Assembly (NCBI GenBank): GCA_902512305.1
Contig: CABXIU010000005.1
Coordinates: 62,001-126,000, forward strand
Direction of reading: 5' to 3'
Length of the DNA stretch: 64,000 nucleotides
Source: an uncultured Gammaproteobacteria bacterium
GTDB lineage: Bacteria > Pseudomonadota > Gammaproteobacteria > PS1 > Pseudothioglobaceae
Shown here: positions 36,452 through 44,915 of the stretch, one piece after another
How positions within the stretch are numbered: the first letter of the stretch is position 1
How the letters are laid out: the number at the start of each line of letters is the position of its first letter
The notes under the pieces: model-generated
Databases searched by the model: none
What the model was told of the DNA's origin: nothing
The model's input: only the letters and a program-made list of their open reading frames with translations
Program-made: the position numbers and the translations under genes

Positions 36452-36605
36452 GTCCGCATACAATAGAGTATAAAGGAATCACTAAACAGCGATTCTATTT
36501 CATATGAATTTGAAGCCTTCTAAACTAAAAGTGAGACAAACCATAAACCAGTCTTGTTTTATAGTCAGCCTTATAAGACTGCGATTAAAATATGTAGGAT
36601 TTAGC
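36452..36605 (+). pseudogene. Decayed IS1595-family transposase C-terminal remnant
   Basis: In the gap after the second amidotransferase, a plus-strand reading gives EYKGITKQRFYF, like the KFNGIPKxxFxLxLKE segment near the end of IS1595 transposases. After frameshifts it continues with TNHKP and YKTAIKICR, which could be the final RFNHR and C-terminal helix. Stops and frameshifts are dense. Identification is by pattern only. Confidence 0.4.
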
Positions 36606-36682
36606 TACAATAGAGACCTAATTATTACTCATTGATGAGTATTACAAATCACAAGTTTAAATTATATTAATGGAGAACCCCT

Positions 36683-37693
36683 ATGTCGAGTCAAATAAAT
36701 AACTTTGTCCCAGTTAAGGTTGAAGATTATTATCCTAAAGTCACAGTTAGGCTGCTTAATAAGATTCTCAAGGCAGCACCTGATAAGGTTGTCTTATATG
36801 GTTTTAGTGAGAATATGAAATGGTTACTTAAGTTGCTTCAAGAACGTTCAATCACTCCTATACTAACTGATTGGCGAGATAAATATAAAGACTATGATTG
36901 TGGAGGTCATGGTTTGGTTCCAGTGAAAACATTAGAAGATACTTCAAGCACTCTTCTAGTGGTTTGTGTCGAAGAAATAAATGACTTAAAGGATGGTATA
37001 AAATTTCTTTACCATCTGGGTAAAAATAGTATTCGAGTTATATACGATAGAGCAGATGCTAATCTTCCATTTCGTCAGGAGGAGCCATATAAAGAAATTT
37101 CAGAAAGAGCCTGTGCTAGAGCTACTTCTATGATTTCTGATTCTCAATTATTTGACTTAATCCAGTTTATTGAACAGACTAATAATATCCAGGGCGATGT
37201 TGTCGAATATGGCTCTTTACATGGTGGATCTGGAGCTGTAATTGCTGAGGCAGTTAAATTCTTTGGTGAAAAACCAGTTTGGCTTTTTGATACATTTGAT
37301 GGAATTCCAGATTCGAAATATGGATTAGATTATCACTGGAATGGCTCTTTTTCGGATAATTCATTCTCACAAGTGCGGGATGCATTTTCTGATATGGATA
37401 ATGTGACCATAGTAAAAGGCAATATTTGCGATACGTATAATACAGTTTCTGATAATCCAATTAGTTTTGGCTATCTGGCAAGCGATACTTTAGAATCTGG
37501 TGAGTTACTTATGAACTATATGTGGCCAAAATTGAGTCCTGGAGGTATTATCGCTGTATGTGACTACGGTTCGTTCCCGAATGCAATACCACTTACTGTT
37601 TTTATGGATGAATTCATAAAAGAAATAAGTTCAGAGGCTTTTATTTTTCGTGCAGATAAGTTCGGAATATACATTATGAAAAATATAGTCTGA
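36683..37693 (+). CDS. TylF/MycF-like O-methyltransferase with extra N-terminal domain
   Basis: 336 aa. The C-terminal part (about 140-336) is a TylF-family SAM methyltransferase: GDVVEYGSLHGGSGAVIAEA near residue 173 binds SAM and PVWLFDTFDGIPDSKYG near 192 is the family signature. SPGGIIAVCDYG near 287 is where metal-dependent members bear Asp. The N-terminal part (about 25-130) has LYGFSENMKWLLKLL, a Rossmann-like motif often fused to sugar methyltransferases. GGAG-type ribosome site (GGAG at 36672) supports the start. Probable sugar O-methyltransferase. Confidence 0.78.
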   Translation: MSSQINNFVPVKVEDYYPKVTVRLLNKILKAAPDKVVLYGFSENMKWLLKLLQERSITPILTDWRDKYKDYDCGGHGLVPVKTLEDTSSTLLVVCVEEINDLKDGIKFLYHLGKNSIRVIYDRADANLPFRQEEPYKEISERACARATSMISDSQLFDLIQFIEQTNNIQGDVVEYGSLHGGSGAVIAEAVKFFGEKPVWLFDTFDGIPDSKYGLDYHWNGSFSDNSFSQVRDAFSDMDNVTIVKGNICDTYNTVSDNPISFGYLASDTLESGELLMNYMWPKLSPGGIIAVCDYGSFPNAIPLTVFMDEFIKEISSEAFIFRADKFGIYIMKNIV

Positions 37694-37815
37694 ACAAAAT
37701 AGATTTTATATAGTGGCGCTCTGAGTGAACATTTTTACTAAAAGGAGAGATTTTCAGCAAAATAATAACGACTTATTTGTTTTAGATAATTTTTTATAAC
37801 AAGTATTTAATACTT

Positions 37816-38685
37816 ATGAAAAATATAAAATTAAAAAAAATTTCTCTTGATGAAATTGCCAATTATTCTGCCTGGCCTCCTCGTCTTTTTTCGCTTGATT
37901 ATTTTGCCGACAGACATAAGAATTCGACGGAGGTTAATCGTGAATTTGGTGATGAAAAGTGGGGTAGGTTACTAAAATCTTTTAAGGATGAACCTATTTT
38001 AAAAATTGATGATATTGAAGCTGCTGAACAAGACTTAGAGCAAGAAATACCTTGTTTTGATAGTTCTCTAGGATTATATTTAGTTAGAGCAAAGGATGCT
38101 CAAAGGCAGCAAATGAAAATTTATGAAAAAGTACTTTCAAAGTATGCTGATGAAGCTCACGGATTAGTCGAGCTTGGGGCTGGGTATGGATCAAAAATAA
38201 TTCGGTTAGCGAATTTAAATGTTATGAAAGAACTGCCTTTATTCGCTGGGGAATATACACAGTCAGGCTGTGATTTGATTAGTTTACTTGCGAAAAAAAC
38301 AAAAAAAAATATTCAAGTGGGTAGGTGTGATTTCGATAAGTTAGATTTATCAGGTTTAGATATTCCTGAAAACTCAATAATTTTTACTTCATATTCTGTA
38401 CATTACGTTTCGGAGTTAAAAGAAGGGTTTGTTGATTTCCTCTATCAATTTAAGCCAAAAGTTGTAGTGCATTTCGAGCCATGTTACGAATATTTTGATA
38501 CTAGAAGTTTGCATGGACTTATGTGTAAGCGTTATATGGAGCTTAATGGATATACTGAAAATATTGCCTCAGCTATTGATTTTGGATGCCAAAGAATAGG
38601 TGCTCGCGTTCAATTACAAAAAAATGTTTTTGGTTGTAATCCCTTTTTGCCTTTTTCTGTTATTGAGTGGTCTCCCCAATATTAA
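37816..38685 (+). CDS. Putative sugar O-methyltransferase
   Basis: 289 aa. GLVELGAGYGSKIIRLA near residue 116 is a SAM-binding motif I. EYTQSGCDLISLLAKKT near 140 follows where motif II would lie. FTSYSVHYVSELKEGF near 193 is a motif post II-like segment. VVHFEPCYEYFD near 217 is typical of the putative sugar O-methyltransferase group. It stands alone with gaps of more than 100 bases on each side. Substrate unknown. Confidence 0.65.
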   Translation: MKNIKLKKISLDEIANYSAWPPRLFSLDYFADRHKNSTEVNREFGDEKWGRLLKSFKDEPILKIDDIEAAEQDLEQEIPCFDSSLGLYLVRAKDAQRQQMKIYEKVLSKYADEAHGLVELGAGYGSKIIRLANLNVMKELPLFAGEYTQSGCDLISLLAKKTKKNIQVGRCDFDKLDLSGLDIPENSIIFTSYSVHYVSELKEGFVDFLYQFKPKVVVHFEPCYEYFDTRSLHGLMCKRYMELNGYTENIASAIDFGCQRIGARVQLQKNVFGCNPFLPFSVIEWSPQY

Positions 38686-38848
38686 GATGTCGCATTCTCC
38701 AAATAGAAAATTTTCTTTCTTCTAATTATGCAAAAGTCACTTTTGATTATATTTTTTCGTTTTTTTGATTTAGGTCAATTTATTTATTGACTGGCTTTGT
38801 GATAATTCTTCCTATTTAACTTATTTCCGTTTTCTTAGATTAATTATT

Positions 38849-38852
38849 GAGG
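38849..38852 (+). promoter_or_regulatory. Ribosome-binding site deciding a TTG start
   Basis: GAGG lies 5 bases before the TTG at 38858, supporting that codon as the start of the flavoprotein gene; no suitably placed ATG exists upstream. Confidence 0.5.
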
Positions 38853-38857
38853 TATTT

Positions 38858-39994
38858 TTGAAAGAAGAACTAAATGAGCTCTCGATAGAGCAAGTTCCTA
38901 TAGGAAACACATCTATTTTAGAATACGATTGTATTTGTATCGGCACTAGCATGATAATTTCTTTAGAGGCGTGTTACCAAGTCAGTAAAGGTTGCCGCGT
39001 ACTTATGGTGGATAAAGAAAAAACTTTTGGTGGAGCTTGGAAAACCATAACTATAGATGGTATAAAAAACGTTGAAAATGCGATTCACTATTTCTTACCA
39101 GACGAAAGAGCTATTGAGTTTATGGATCAAACACTAGGCTTTCCTGTTGAAGTCTCCAAGGGAAAATATCGGTATTTTAATATTTTTAATTTGGGATATA
39201 TTAAATTTTCATATAATTCCTGGATTTCGCGTTTGATTCATAAATTGTTCTATTCTGGTTCAATAGATGGATTTATACCTTTGGTTCGTCATATTTTCAG
39301 AAGTATTATTTTGGTTTATAGTGGAAGAGGATCTCGTTCATACTACGTATCTTCTGGGTCAGCAAAAATGTTAGAAAAGATTAAAGATCGTTTAGATAAG
39401 CATCAGGTGGAAATTTGGTACCAATCTGAAATAAATAATGTCTATTTTGATCTTGGAGAAAAAAAAGTCAAGTGCCAAATTGGTGATAAGATCGTTGTTG
39501 CACGCTCAATAATTTTGGGACATGGAGCTCGATTGCCTGAAATTGATAGCTCTAATGGTGAATTGAAACTTCAGGAAAAAATTCATCCTCGACCAGCTTT
39601 TCATCTGGTAGTTGAAGATAAGAAACGGCCAAGGAGTCTTGAAGTTGTTATGACATCAGATTCTTTAATAAAATATGTACATGATGTCACTAGATTCAGT
39701 TCTTTACGTGATTCTAACCGTTTTAACAAAAAAATATTTGTATTTGCTTTACATCCTAACATATTGGACGATGATGGTCTTTGTGATAAATTATTTAACA
39801 AACTTATAGATATAAAGCTCATAAATGCAGATGCTCAAGTTATAACAAGTTTATACTCTGACATAATATTACCAACAAATGATGATGAAGATTTAAACAT
39901 TTTAAAAGATAGTTTTGGTGATCTAGTTAATATCTTAAGGACCGAAAATTTTGCCAGAGGAATTGGCTATTATGCAGAAAGATGGAATAGTTAG
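38858..39994 (+). CDS. FAD/NAD(P)-binding amine-oxidase-like protein
   Basis: 378 aa. CICIGTSMIISLEACYQVS near residue 25 replaces the usual GxGxxG by a looser Gly pattern. It is followed by VLMVDKEKTFGGAWKTI, the end of strand 2 with a dinucleotide-binding acidic residue and a GGAW turn, as in UDP-galactopyranose-mutase-like and protoporphyrinogen-oxidase-like flavoproteins. SSGSAKMLEKI near 167 and ILGHGARLP near 219 fit the fold. TTG start with GAGG. A sugar-modifying flavoenzyme is likely, but the reaction is unknown. Confidence 0.6.
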   Translation: MKEELNELSIEQVPIGNTSILEYDCICIGTSMIISLEACYQVSKGCRVLMVDKEKTFGGAWKTITIDGIKNVENAIHYFLPDERAIEFMDQTLGFPVEVSKGKYRYFNIFNLGYIKFSYNSWISRLIHKLFYSGSIDGFIPLVRHIFRSIILVYSGRGSRSYYVSSGSAKMLEKIKDRLDKHQVEIWYQSEINNVYFDLGEKKVKCQIGDKIVVARSIILGHGARLPEIDSSNGELKLQEKIHPRPAFHLVVEDKKRPRSLEVVMTSDSLIKYVHDVTRFSSLRDSNRFNKKIFVFALHPNILDDDGLCDKLFNKLIDIKLINADAQVITSLYSDIILPTNDDEDLNILKDSFGDLVNILRTENFARGIGYYAERWNS

Positions 39995-40087
39995 TTTTAT
40001 TCGCCAATGATGACTTAAATTTATACACCATGATTTTGGAAAGAATATTTTTTAATTGTCGGATATTTACAGCTAGATTAGTACTTT

Positions 40088-40093
40088 AAGGAG
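40088..40093 (+). promoter_or_regulatory. Strong ribosome-binding site deciding a TTG start
   Basis: AAGGAG with 8 bases to the TTG at 40102 fixes the start of the MDR dehydrogenase gene. Confidence 0.6.
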
Positions 40094-40101
40094 ATTTATT
40101 T

Positions 40102-41112
40102 TTGATAAATGTCAAAGTAGTGTCACTTCAAGCGCCAAAAAAAATTAAGTTTCTTGATGAGATTCTAGAAGTGGAGTCAATAGGGCCTTCTGATGTTTTG
40201 TGCGAAACTCTAGTATCAGCTATTTCACCTGGTACTGAGCTAGCTGCTTATAACGGGCTTCCAGCGCTCAGGCCGTCTACTAATTATCCTCGTCTGCAAG
40301 GTTACTGTAATGTAAGCAGGATCATCGCCAAAGGAGCTCAAGTCACAGAATTTGATCTTGGGGAGAGAGTACTTACATTCGCTTCCCACCGAAGTCATTT
40401 TCAAATTTCCAAGGATAAAATTATTTGCAAAGTGCCAGAAACTATTTCAGATAACGATGCAGCCTGCACTTATCTTTTCCATATAGGTTATGACGCGCTA
40501 CTTCGATCTCCTATTCGTTATGGTAGTAAAGTATTGGTAGTTGGTCTGGGCGTTCTGGGCTTGGCTACTGTAGCAGTAGCTGCGTGTTCGGGTATGGAGG
40601 TTTATGCCATATCTGATCAAAGTAAACTTCGAAATGTTGCGCAAGAGTTCGGCGCAAATAAAGCGTTTGATCGTTCCGATATTCCCAGTATCAAAGAGGA
40701 GTTAGGGCTAACCTTGGTTGACACAGTGATTTCTACCACAAACAGCTGGAAAGACTGGGAGCTTTGTTTAAAGCTAGTGCGACCTAGAGGATCCATTGGC
40801 GTGATTGGATTTCCAGGTCGTGGAGAGCCAATACCAAAGAAGAACCCTTTTGATAGCCAGTACTTCTATGACAAACAACTTACTATTCAGTGTATGGGAC
40901 TGGCCCCCGAAAATGATGATTCTAGAAACCATCTTCGGTTTAATGAAAAAACTAATATGCAATTTCTACTTTCTCAAATTTCATCAGGAAATTTAAATCC
41001 AGGACGATTAGTTTCTGGAGACTGGCCATGGTACGACATAGAAAGTGCGTATAAAAAAATTAACTCCAGAGAGGATTCTCCCATAACATTCATTCTTAAA
41101 TGGAAAGGTTGA
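40102..41112 (+). CDS. MDR-family (zinc-type alcohol dehydrogenase-like) oxidoreductase
   Basis: Medium-chain dehydrogenase of 336 aa. SAISPGTELAAYNG near residue 40 replaces the catalytic-zinc Cys motif, and the structural-zinc Cys cluster is missing, so it is probably zinc-free. VLVVGLGVLGLATVAVA near residue 147 binds NAD(P). By eye its base composition is less AT-rich than its neighbours. It overlaps a Gfo/Idh gene by 13 bases; in other polysaccharide clusters these two domains are fused in one bi-domain oxidoreductase. Confidence 0.8.
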   Translation: MINVKVVSLQAPKKIKFLDEILEVESIGPSDVLCETLVSAISPGTELAAYNGLPALRPSTNYPRLQGYCNVSRIIAKGAQVTEFDLGERVLTFASHRSHFQISKDKIICKVPETISDNDAACTYLFHIGYDALLRSPIRYGSKVLVVGLGVLGLATVAVAACSGMEVYAISDQSKLRNVAQEFGANKAFDRSDIPSIKEELGLTLVDTVISTTNSWKDWELCLKLVRPRGSIGVIGFPGRGEPIPKKNPFDSQYFYDKQLTIQCMGLAPENDDSRNHLRFNEKTNMQFLLSQISSGNLNPGRLVSGDWPWYDIESAYKKINSREDSPITFILKWKG

Positions 41113-42206
41113 TAAAAATTAAAGCTGTAAACTCGGCAGTTATCGGATTAGGAAGAATGGGAGCATTCACTAGTAAGAAAGTAAAAGATTATGCCCCCTC
41201 CTGTTGGTTTCCATTGAGTCATTTAGAGGCATTGAAAATGATCGATGAAGTTAATTTGGTCGCTGTGTGTGACAAGAGCAACGAGTTGTTAAAACAGGTT
41301 AAACAGATATATGAACCAACTAGTACCTTTAATGATTTCAATGATATGTTAGAAAAAACGACTATTGATTTAGCTTGTGTAGCTACCCGGACGCCAATCA
41401 GGACCGAAATCATCACTTCCTGTATTAGAAATGGTGTGAAAGCACTGCATGTTGAAAAACCACTTTGTAACTCTTTAGATGAATTGGTGATGTTAGAGGC
41501 AACGATAAAAGAAAGTGGAGCCATTTTGACATACGGAGCTATTAGACGGCATTTTGAAGTTTACAAAATGGCTAAAAAAATGATAGATTCTGGTGATTAT
41601 GGAGAGTTACAACAAATTGAAGTGGCATTTGGTCATAGCCAGCTTTTTTGGAGTCACCCCCACTCTGTTGACTTAATCCTATTTTTTGCTGGACACAGAG
41701 AATTCAAGTCTGCACAAGCTAGGTTGACTGAGCTCGAATTCTATTATAAAGATGGAAGTTTAGTTATTGAATCTGACCCTTATGTTGATAATGCGACGCT
41801 TAATTTTTCAAATGGGTTGACTGCAATTATTACAAAAAATCAAGGTATGGATCTTGTACTGTCTTGTTCGAAAGGAAAGATAGTTGTTAGTGGTGATGGA
41901 GAAAGGATTATGTCTCAAGTTTTTATAAAAGATAACCCGTACTTAGATCAGATTGTTAGTTTTGAGCACAAAACTGATCTCCCTCAAGGTACTTACTCAG
42001 CTTTAATAGAGACTGTTACAGACTTAAATTCTAGTGATGGTAGCAAGCTATCAGTTGCAGAATGTCAGAGCGACTATATCTTTCTCGGACATCGAATATT
42101 ATTTTTACTTGTGCAATCTCATATGAATAATAGTGCTCTAAAAACCATGGCTGATTTAAAAGAAGGGATGACGATTCTAGGAAAATCTGGCGACTTATAT
42201 GCATAA
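41100..42206 (+). CDS. Gfo/Idh/MocA-family oxidoreductase
   Basis: 368 aa. AVIGLGRMGAFTSKKV near residue 14 binds NAD(P), VEKPLCNSLDEL near residue 117 has the active-site Lys, and SHPHSVDLILFFAG near residue 183 corresponds to the second-domain His segment. It is translationally coupled to the MDR dehydrogenase. The pair probably performs a two-step redox change on a nucleotide sugar. It is the last intact gene before an IS1595 remnant. Confidence 0.83.
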   Translation: MERLIKIKAVNSAVIGLGRMGAFTSKKVKDYAPSCWFPLSHLEALKMIDEVNLVAVCDKSNELLKQVKQIYEPTSTFNDFNDMLEKTTIDLACVATRTPIRTEIITSCIRNGVKALHVEKPLCNSLDELVMLEATIKESGAILTYGAIRRHFEVYKMAKKMIDSGDYGELQQIEVAFGHSQLFWSHPHSVDLILFFAGHREFKSAQARLTELEFYYKDGSLVIESDPYVDNATLNFSNGLTAIITKNQGMDLVLSCSKGKIVVSGDGERIMSQVFIKDNPYLDQIVSFEHKTDLPQGTYSALIETVTDLNSSDGSKLSVAECQSDYIFLGHRILFLLVQSHMNNSALKTMADLKEGMTILGKSGDLYA

Positions 42207-42311
42207 AAACTAGCTCATCTAATATCATGTTTTGGATTATTTGTTAGCTGTAAAGAGCTGGGTAAAATAGTCTTAGAGAAATAAACTTACAACTAGATAA
42301 TTATCAAAAAA

Positions 42312-42354
42312 GGGCTGACATCTAATATTTAAAATGTTATGAAATTGACATGTA
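42312..42354 (+). repeat. Left end of an IS1595-like element
   Basis: GGGCTGACATCTAATATTTA and the following bases lie about 80 bases upstream of the transposase remnant and align with 24968-25011. Together they define the terminal inverted repeat of a lost IS family in this locus. Confidence 0.5.
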
Positions 42355-42395
42355 TATACAGCATTGTAAATTATAGAAAATAGCAGTTGGAAATT

Positions 42396-42602
42396 ATGAA
42401 AGAGTTTGTAGTAGTTGCAACAGTTTGAACTGCAGCAGACTTAAGTGGCGTTCATCGCAATACTGAGGCAAGGTTTTTCTATAAATTGTGAGAGAATATC
42501 ACACTTAAACAGCATGAAAGTAGTGGGCAATTTTTGTGGGAAATTGAGCCTGATAAAAGTTATTTTGATGAGATACGAAAAGTTAGAAGAGCTAAAGGCT
42601 AA
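42396..42602 (+). pseudogene. IS1595-family transposase remnant (N-terminal part)
   Basis: From the ATG at 42396 the frame reads TAADLSGVHRNTEARFFYKL and later LWEIEPDKSYFDEIRKVRRAKG. This matches the TAADLxGVNxxTAxxFxxKLR and GEIEVDESYFGGxRKGKRGRG blocks of IS1595 (ISXO2-like) transposases. Internal stops at 42426 and 42489 and a stop at 42600 show it is dead. DESYF has become DKSYF, so a catalytic Asp-Glu region is altered. It ends 2 bases before the next gene, whose ribosome site lies inside it. Confidence 0.78.
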
Positions 42603-42604
42603 TT

Positions 42605-44362
42605 ATGAGTAGAAAATTTCTTGTCACTTCAGCTATTCAAGAGACTTGGGGAGATAAAAGAGATGTCTTTTTTTTAGGGGAATGGTGCAAATTATATTCG
42701 GAGAAAAATAAGTGGTCTATTCTCAACTCCAAAACCCAATCACACCACTGGAAAGATAGAGTTAAATATAAAAAAGATCACGATTACATTCATATATTTT
42801 ATGAAGATTTATTAAATAGATTAAGCTCACTTATGAATGATTTCTATGATGTTAACCATAGTGTAAAGTATTGGAGAATAATATTAGGGCCATGGCTGAT
42901 ATCATATTTAGGAATAAGTTTTGATAGGTGGGAAACCCTGCGAATATTTTTTGAAAATAATTCTGGCATAGTCGATACATGTTGGATTTTAAACGAAGGA
43001 ATTGAAACAACTTCTTGGGACGATTTGGTCTTAAGAGCTGCAGATGATGACCATTGGAACTATTCTCTATTCATCCAGATTATCCAGTATCAATACTTAG
43101 AAAAAGTTAATTTCATCAAAGTTGATAAGAGAACCAGTAATGACGATCTACAATACATTAATATCAAAAACATTATTCGTGATATTTATTTGAAATTTAA
43201 AGATTACGCAGGGGTAATAAAACTTTATACATCATTAAGGATAAATAAATATGTCTTTCATACTTCTCAGTTTTCTAAGGAGAGCTTTACTGAAATTAAC
43301 AAAGCACTGAATCAAGTATCAATAAATTGTGATAGTGCGTTTTCTGGCCCTGTATTTAAAAAAAATAATAGTAAACACCGTCCCATATTGGTCGATCAGT
43401 TAGAGTGTGTTGAAAATAGTTTTGAGAACTATATTTTACAAAATGTTGTTAGAGATATGCCAGAGATATATTTTAATATTTCTAATAAAATATCATGGTT
43501 AATTCCATCGTTTAAAGATAGGAGAATATCATTATTTAGTAGTCACTCTTATGTTAATAATGAGAATTTCAGGGTATTAGCGGCAGAAATGGTAGAAAGC
43601 GGCCACAATCTAAATATAATTTTTCATGGTGGCTCTCTGCAATCAGCATTTGACTTTTTTGAACATGAGTATGACATTGCAAACAATGTAATTACTTGGT
43701 ATCGCCCCTTAGATGATAAATCGACACAGTTAACTCCAGCAAAGTTAGCTGGAAATAAACTAGTCAAAAAAAGTGGAGTATTTTGTACAATTATTGGTTG
43801 TGAATTAGCAAGATATCCATACAGGATTTCTGCTATGCAACCTCCAGTAGAAACAAATCTAGAGCATTTCATGTTTACTAATACAATGATTGATTCTTTA
43901 TGTAGGAATGCTTATAAAAAACTTATTATCCGTCCATATTTTAATATGGGGTGGGATACTAGACAACGGTTCATAGATATTCATGGTGTAAATAAGGTTA
44001 CCAGAATAGATGAAACATACACTCAAACATTAGAAAATTCAAAATTAATAATCTGTACATATCCAGTGACCACATTTGCCGAAGCGATGTCATCTAACAT
44101 ACCAACTATATTGTGCTATCCATTCGAGTTGTTTGATTTAAGCTATGAAACAAAAAATATAGTTGCTATACTGATTGATGCAAATATCTTATTTGGCTGT
44201 CCAATAACAGCAGCAGATCATATTAACGCAATATGGCCCAATATTTCTGATTGGTGGAATTCTCAGACTGTTGTTGATGCTCGTGTTGCATTTGCAACTG
44301 AGGCATGTAATGTTAAAGAAGATTGGGTTAAAGAGTGGTGCGATTTTATAACTAGTGAATAA
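42605..44362 (+). CDS. LIC12162-type putative surface-carbohydrate transferase
   Basis: 585 aa, no membrane helix evident. The opening LVTSAIQETWGDKRDVFFLGEWC matches the start of the LIC12162 family named from a Leptospira O-antigen locus. A conserved W-rich region follows (WRIILGPWL near residue 92). The C-terminal half has FHGGSLQSAFDFFEHE near 340, RPYFNMGWDTRQRF near 442 and TTFAEAMSSNIPTILC near 495; the last resembles a GT-B nucleotide-binding helix. Function is inferred from family context: transfer of an unusual sugar. Confidence 0.7.
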   Translation: MSRKFLVTSAIQETWGDKRDVFFLGEWCKLYSEKNKWSILNSKTQSHHWKDRVKYKKDHDYIHIFYEDLLNRLSSLMNDFYDVNHSVKYWRIILGPWLISYLGISFDRWETLRIFFENNSGIVDTCWILNEGIETTSWDDLVLRAADDDHWNYSLFIQIIQYQYLEKVNFIKVDKRTSNDDLQYINIKNIIRDIYLKFKDYAGVIKLYTSLRINKYVFHTSQFSKESFTEINKALNQVSINCDSAFSGPVFKKNNSKHRPILVDQLECVENSFENYILQNVVRDMPEIYFNISNKISWLIPSFKDRRISLFSSHSYVNNENFRVLAAEMVESGHNLNIIFHGGSLQSAFDFFEHEYDIANNVITWYRPLDDKSTQLTPAKLAGNKLVKKSGVFCTIIGCELARYPYRISAMQPPVETNLEHFMFTNTMIDSLCRNAYKKLIIRPYFNMGWDTRQRFIDIHGVNKVTRIDETYTQTLENSKLIICTYPVTTFAEAMSSNIPTILCYPFELFDLSYETKNIVAILIDANILFGCPITAADHINAIWPNISDWWNSQTVVDARVAFATEACNVKEDWVKEWCDFITSE

Positions 44363-44419
44363 CATTAGATACATATCTGCTTCCATAGCATAAATGAAGT
44401 TTCTATAATACGAATATGA

Positions 44420-44891
44420 ATTGTATTTTAATTTCCAGGTTATGATCCTATTATTGAACCTATCGTGATAGACTCACTTGTGAATGAGTATAAGAAATAC
44501 AGCGAAAAGTAAATCGCATATATCCTCTATAAAATAATTAATGATAAGGCTGAAATTAATGGTAGTACGATAATTAAAGTCATAGTTAATGAGAACAATG
44601 GATTTATATACATGTCAAGATTACCATTTCATTATTCAAATGATGGTTTACCGTCTGTTCATAAAATGTAAGTTCCTGTTTATTGCTTCACTTCTGAAGC
44701 ATTAGAAATATTTTCAACCTATTTAAAAACAATAAATGAACAATTTGAAAACACAGAACTACTTAGGTTTTTTAGGTCTTGGTTGTAAATTACAGATGGC
44801 CGAAACAAAAACTACTTTCATTGCTGTTGATGTGCCAAGTGATATTATTAAGGTGGAAAATCAGCTAAATAGAATTCTAAATCCTTATTAG
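44420..44891 (+). pseudogene. Decayed 3-deoxy-manno-octulosonate cytidylyltransferase-like gene (kdsB-like)
   Basis: The 553-base gap between two large genes holds the C-terminal two thirds of a KdsB-family protein in pieces. Near 44432-44452 a frameshifted NxQGxDP motif is seen. From 44438 the frame continues with EPIVIDSLVNEYKKY, then IIKVIVNENNGFIYMSRLPF, then VPVYCFTSEALEIFS and ENTELLRFF. After a +1 shift at about 44787 it reads MAETKTTFIAVDVPSDIIKVE. In-frame stops lie at 44510, 44669 and 44786. Order and spacing match KdsB. Confidence 0.7.
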
Positions 44892-44915
44892 AGTCGAAAA
44901 GATTAGTACTACTTT

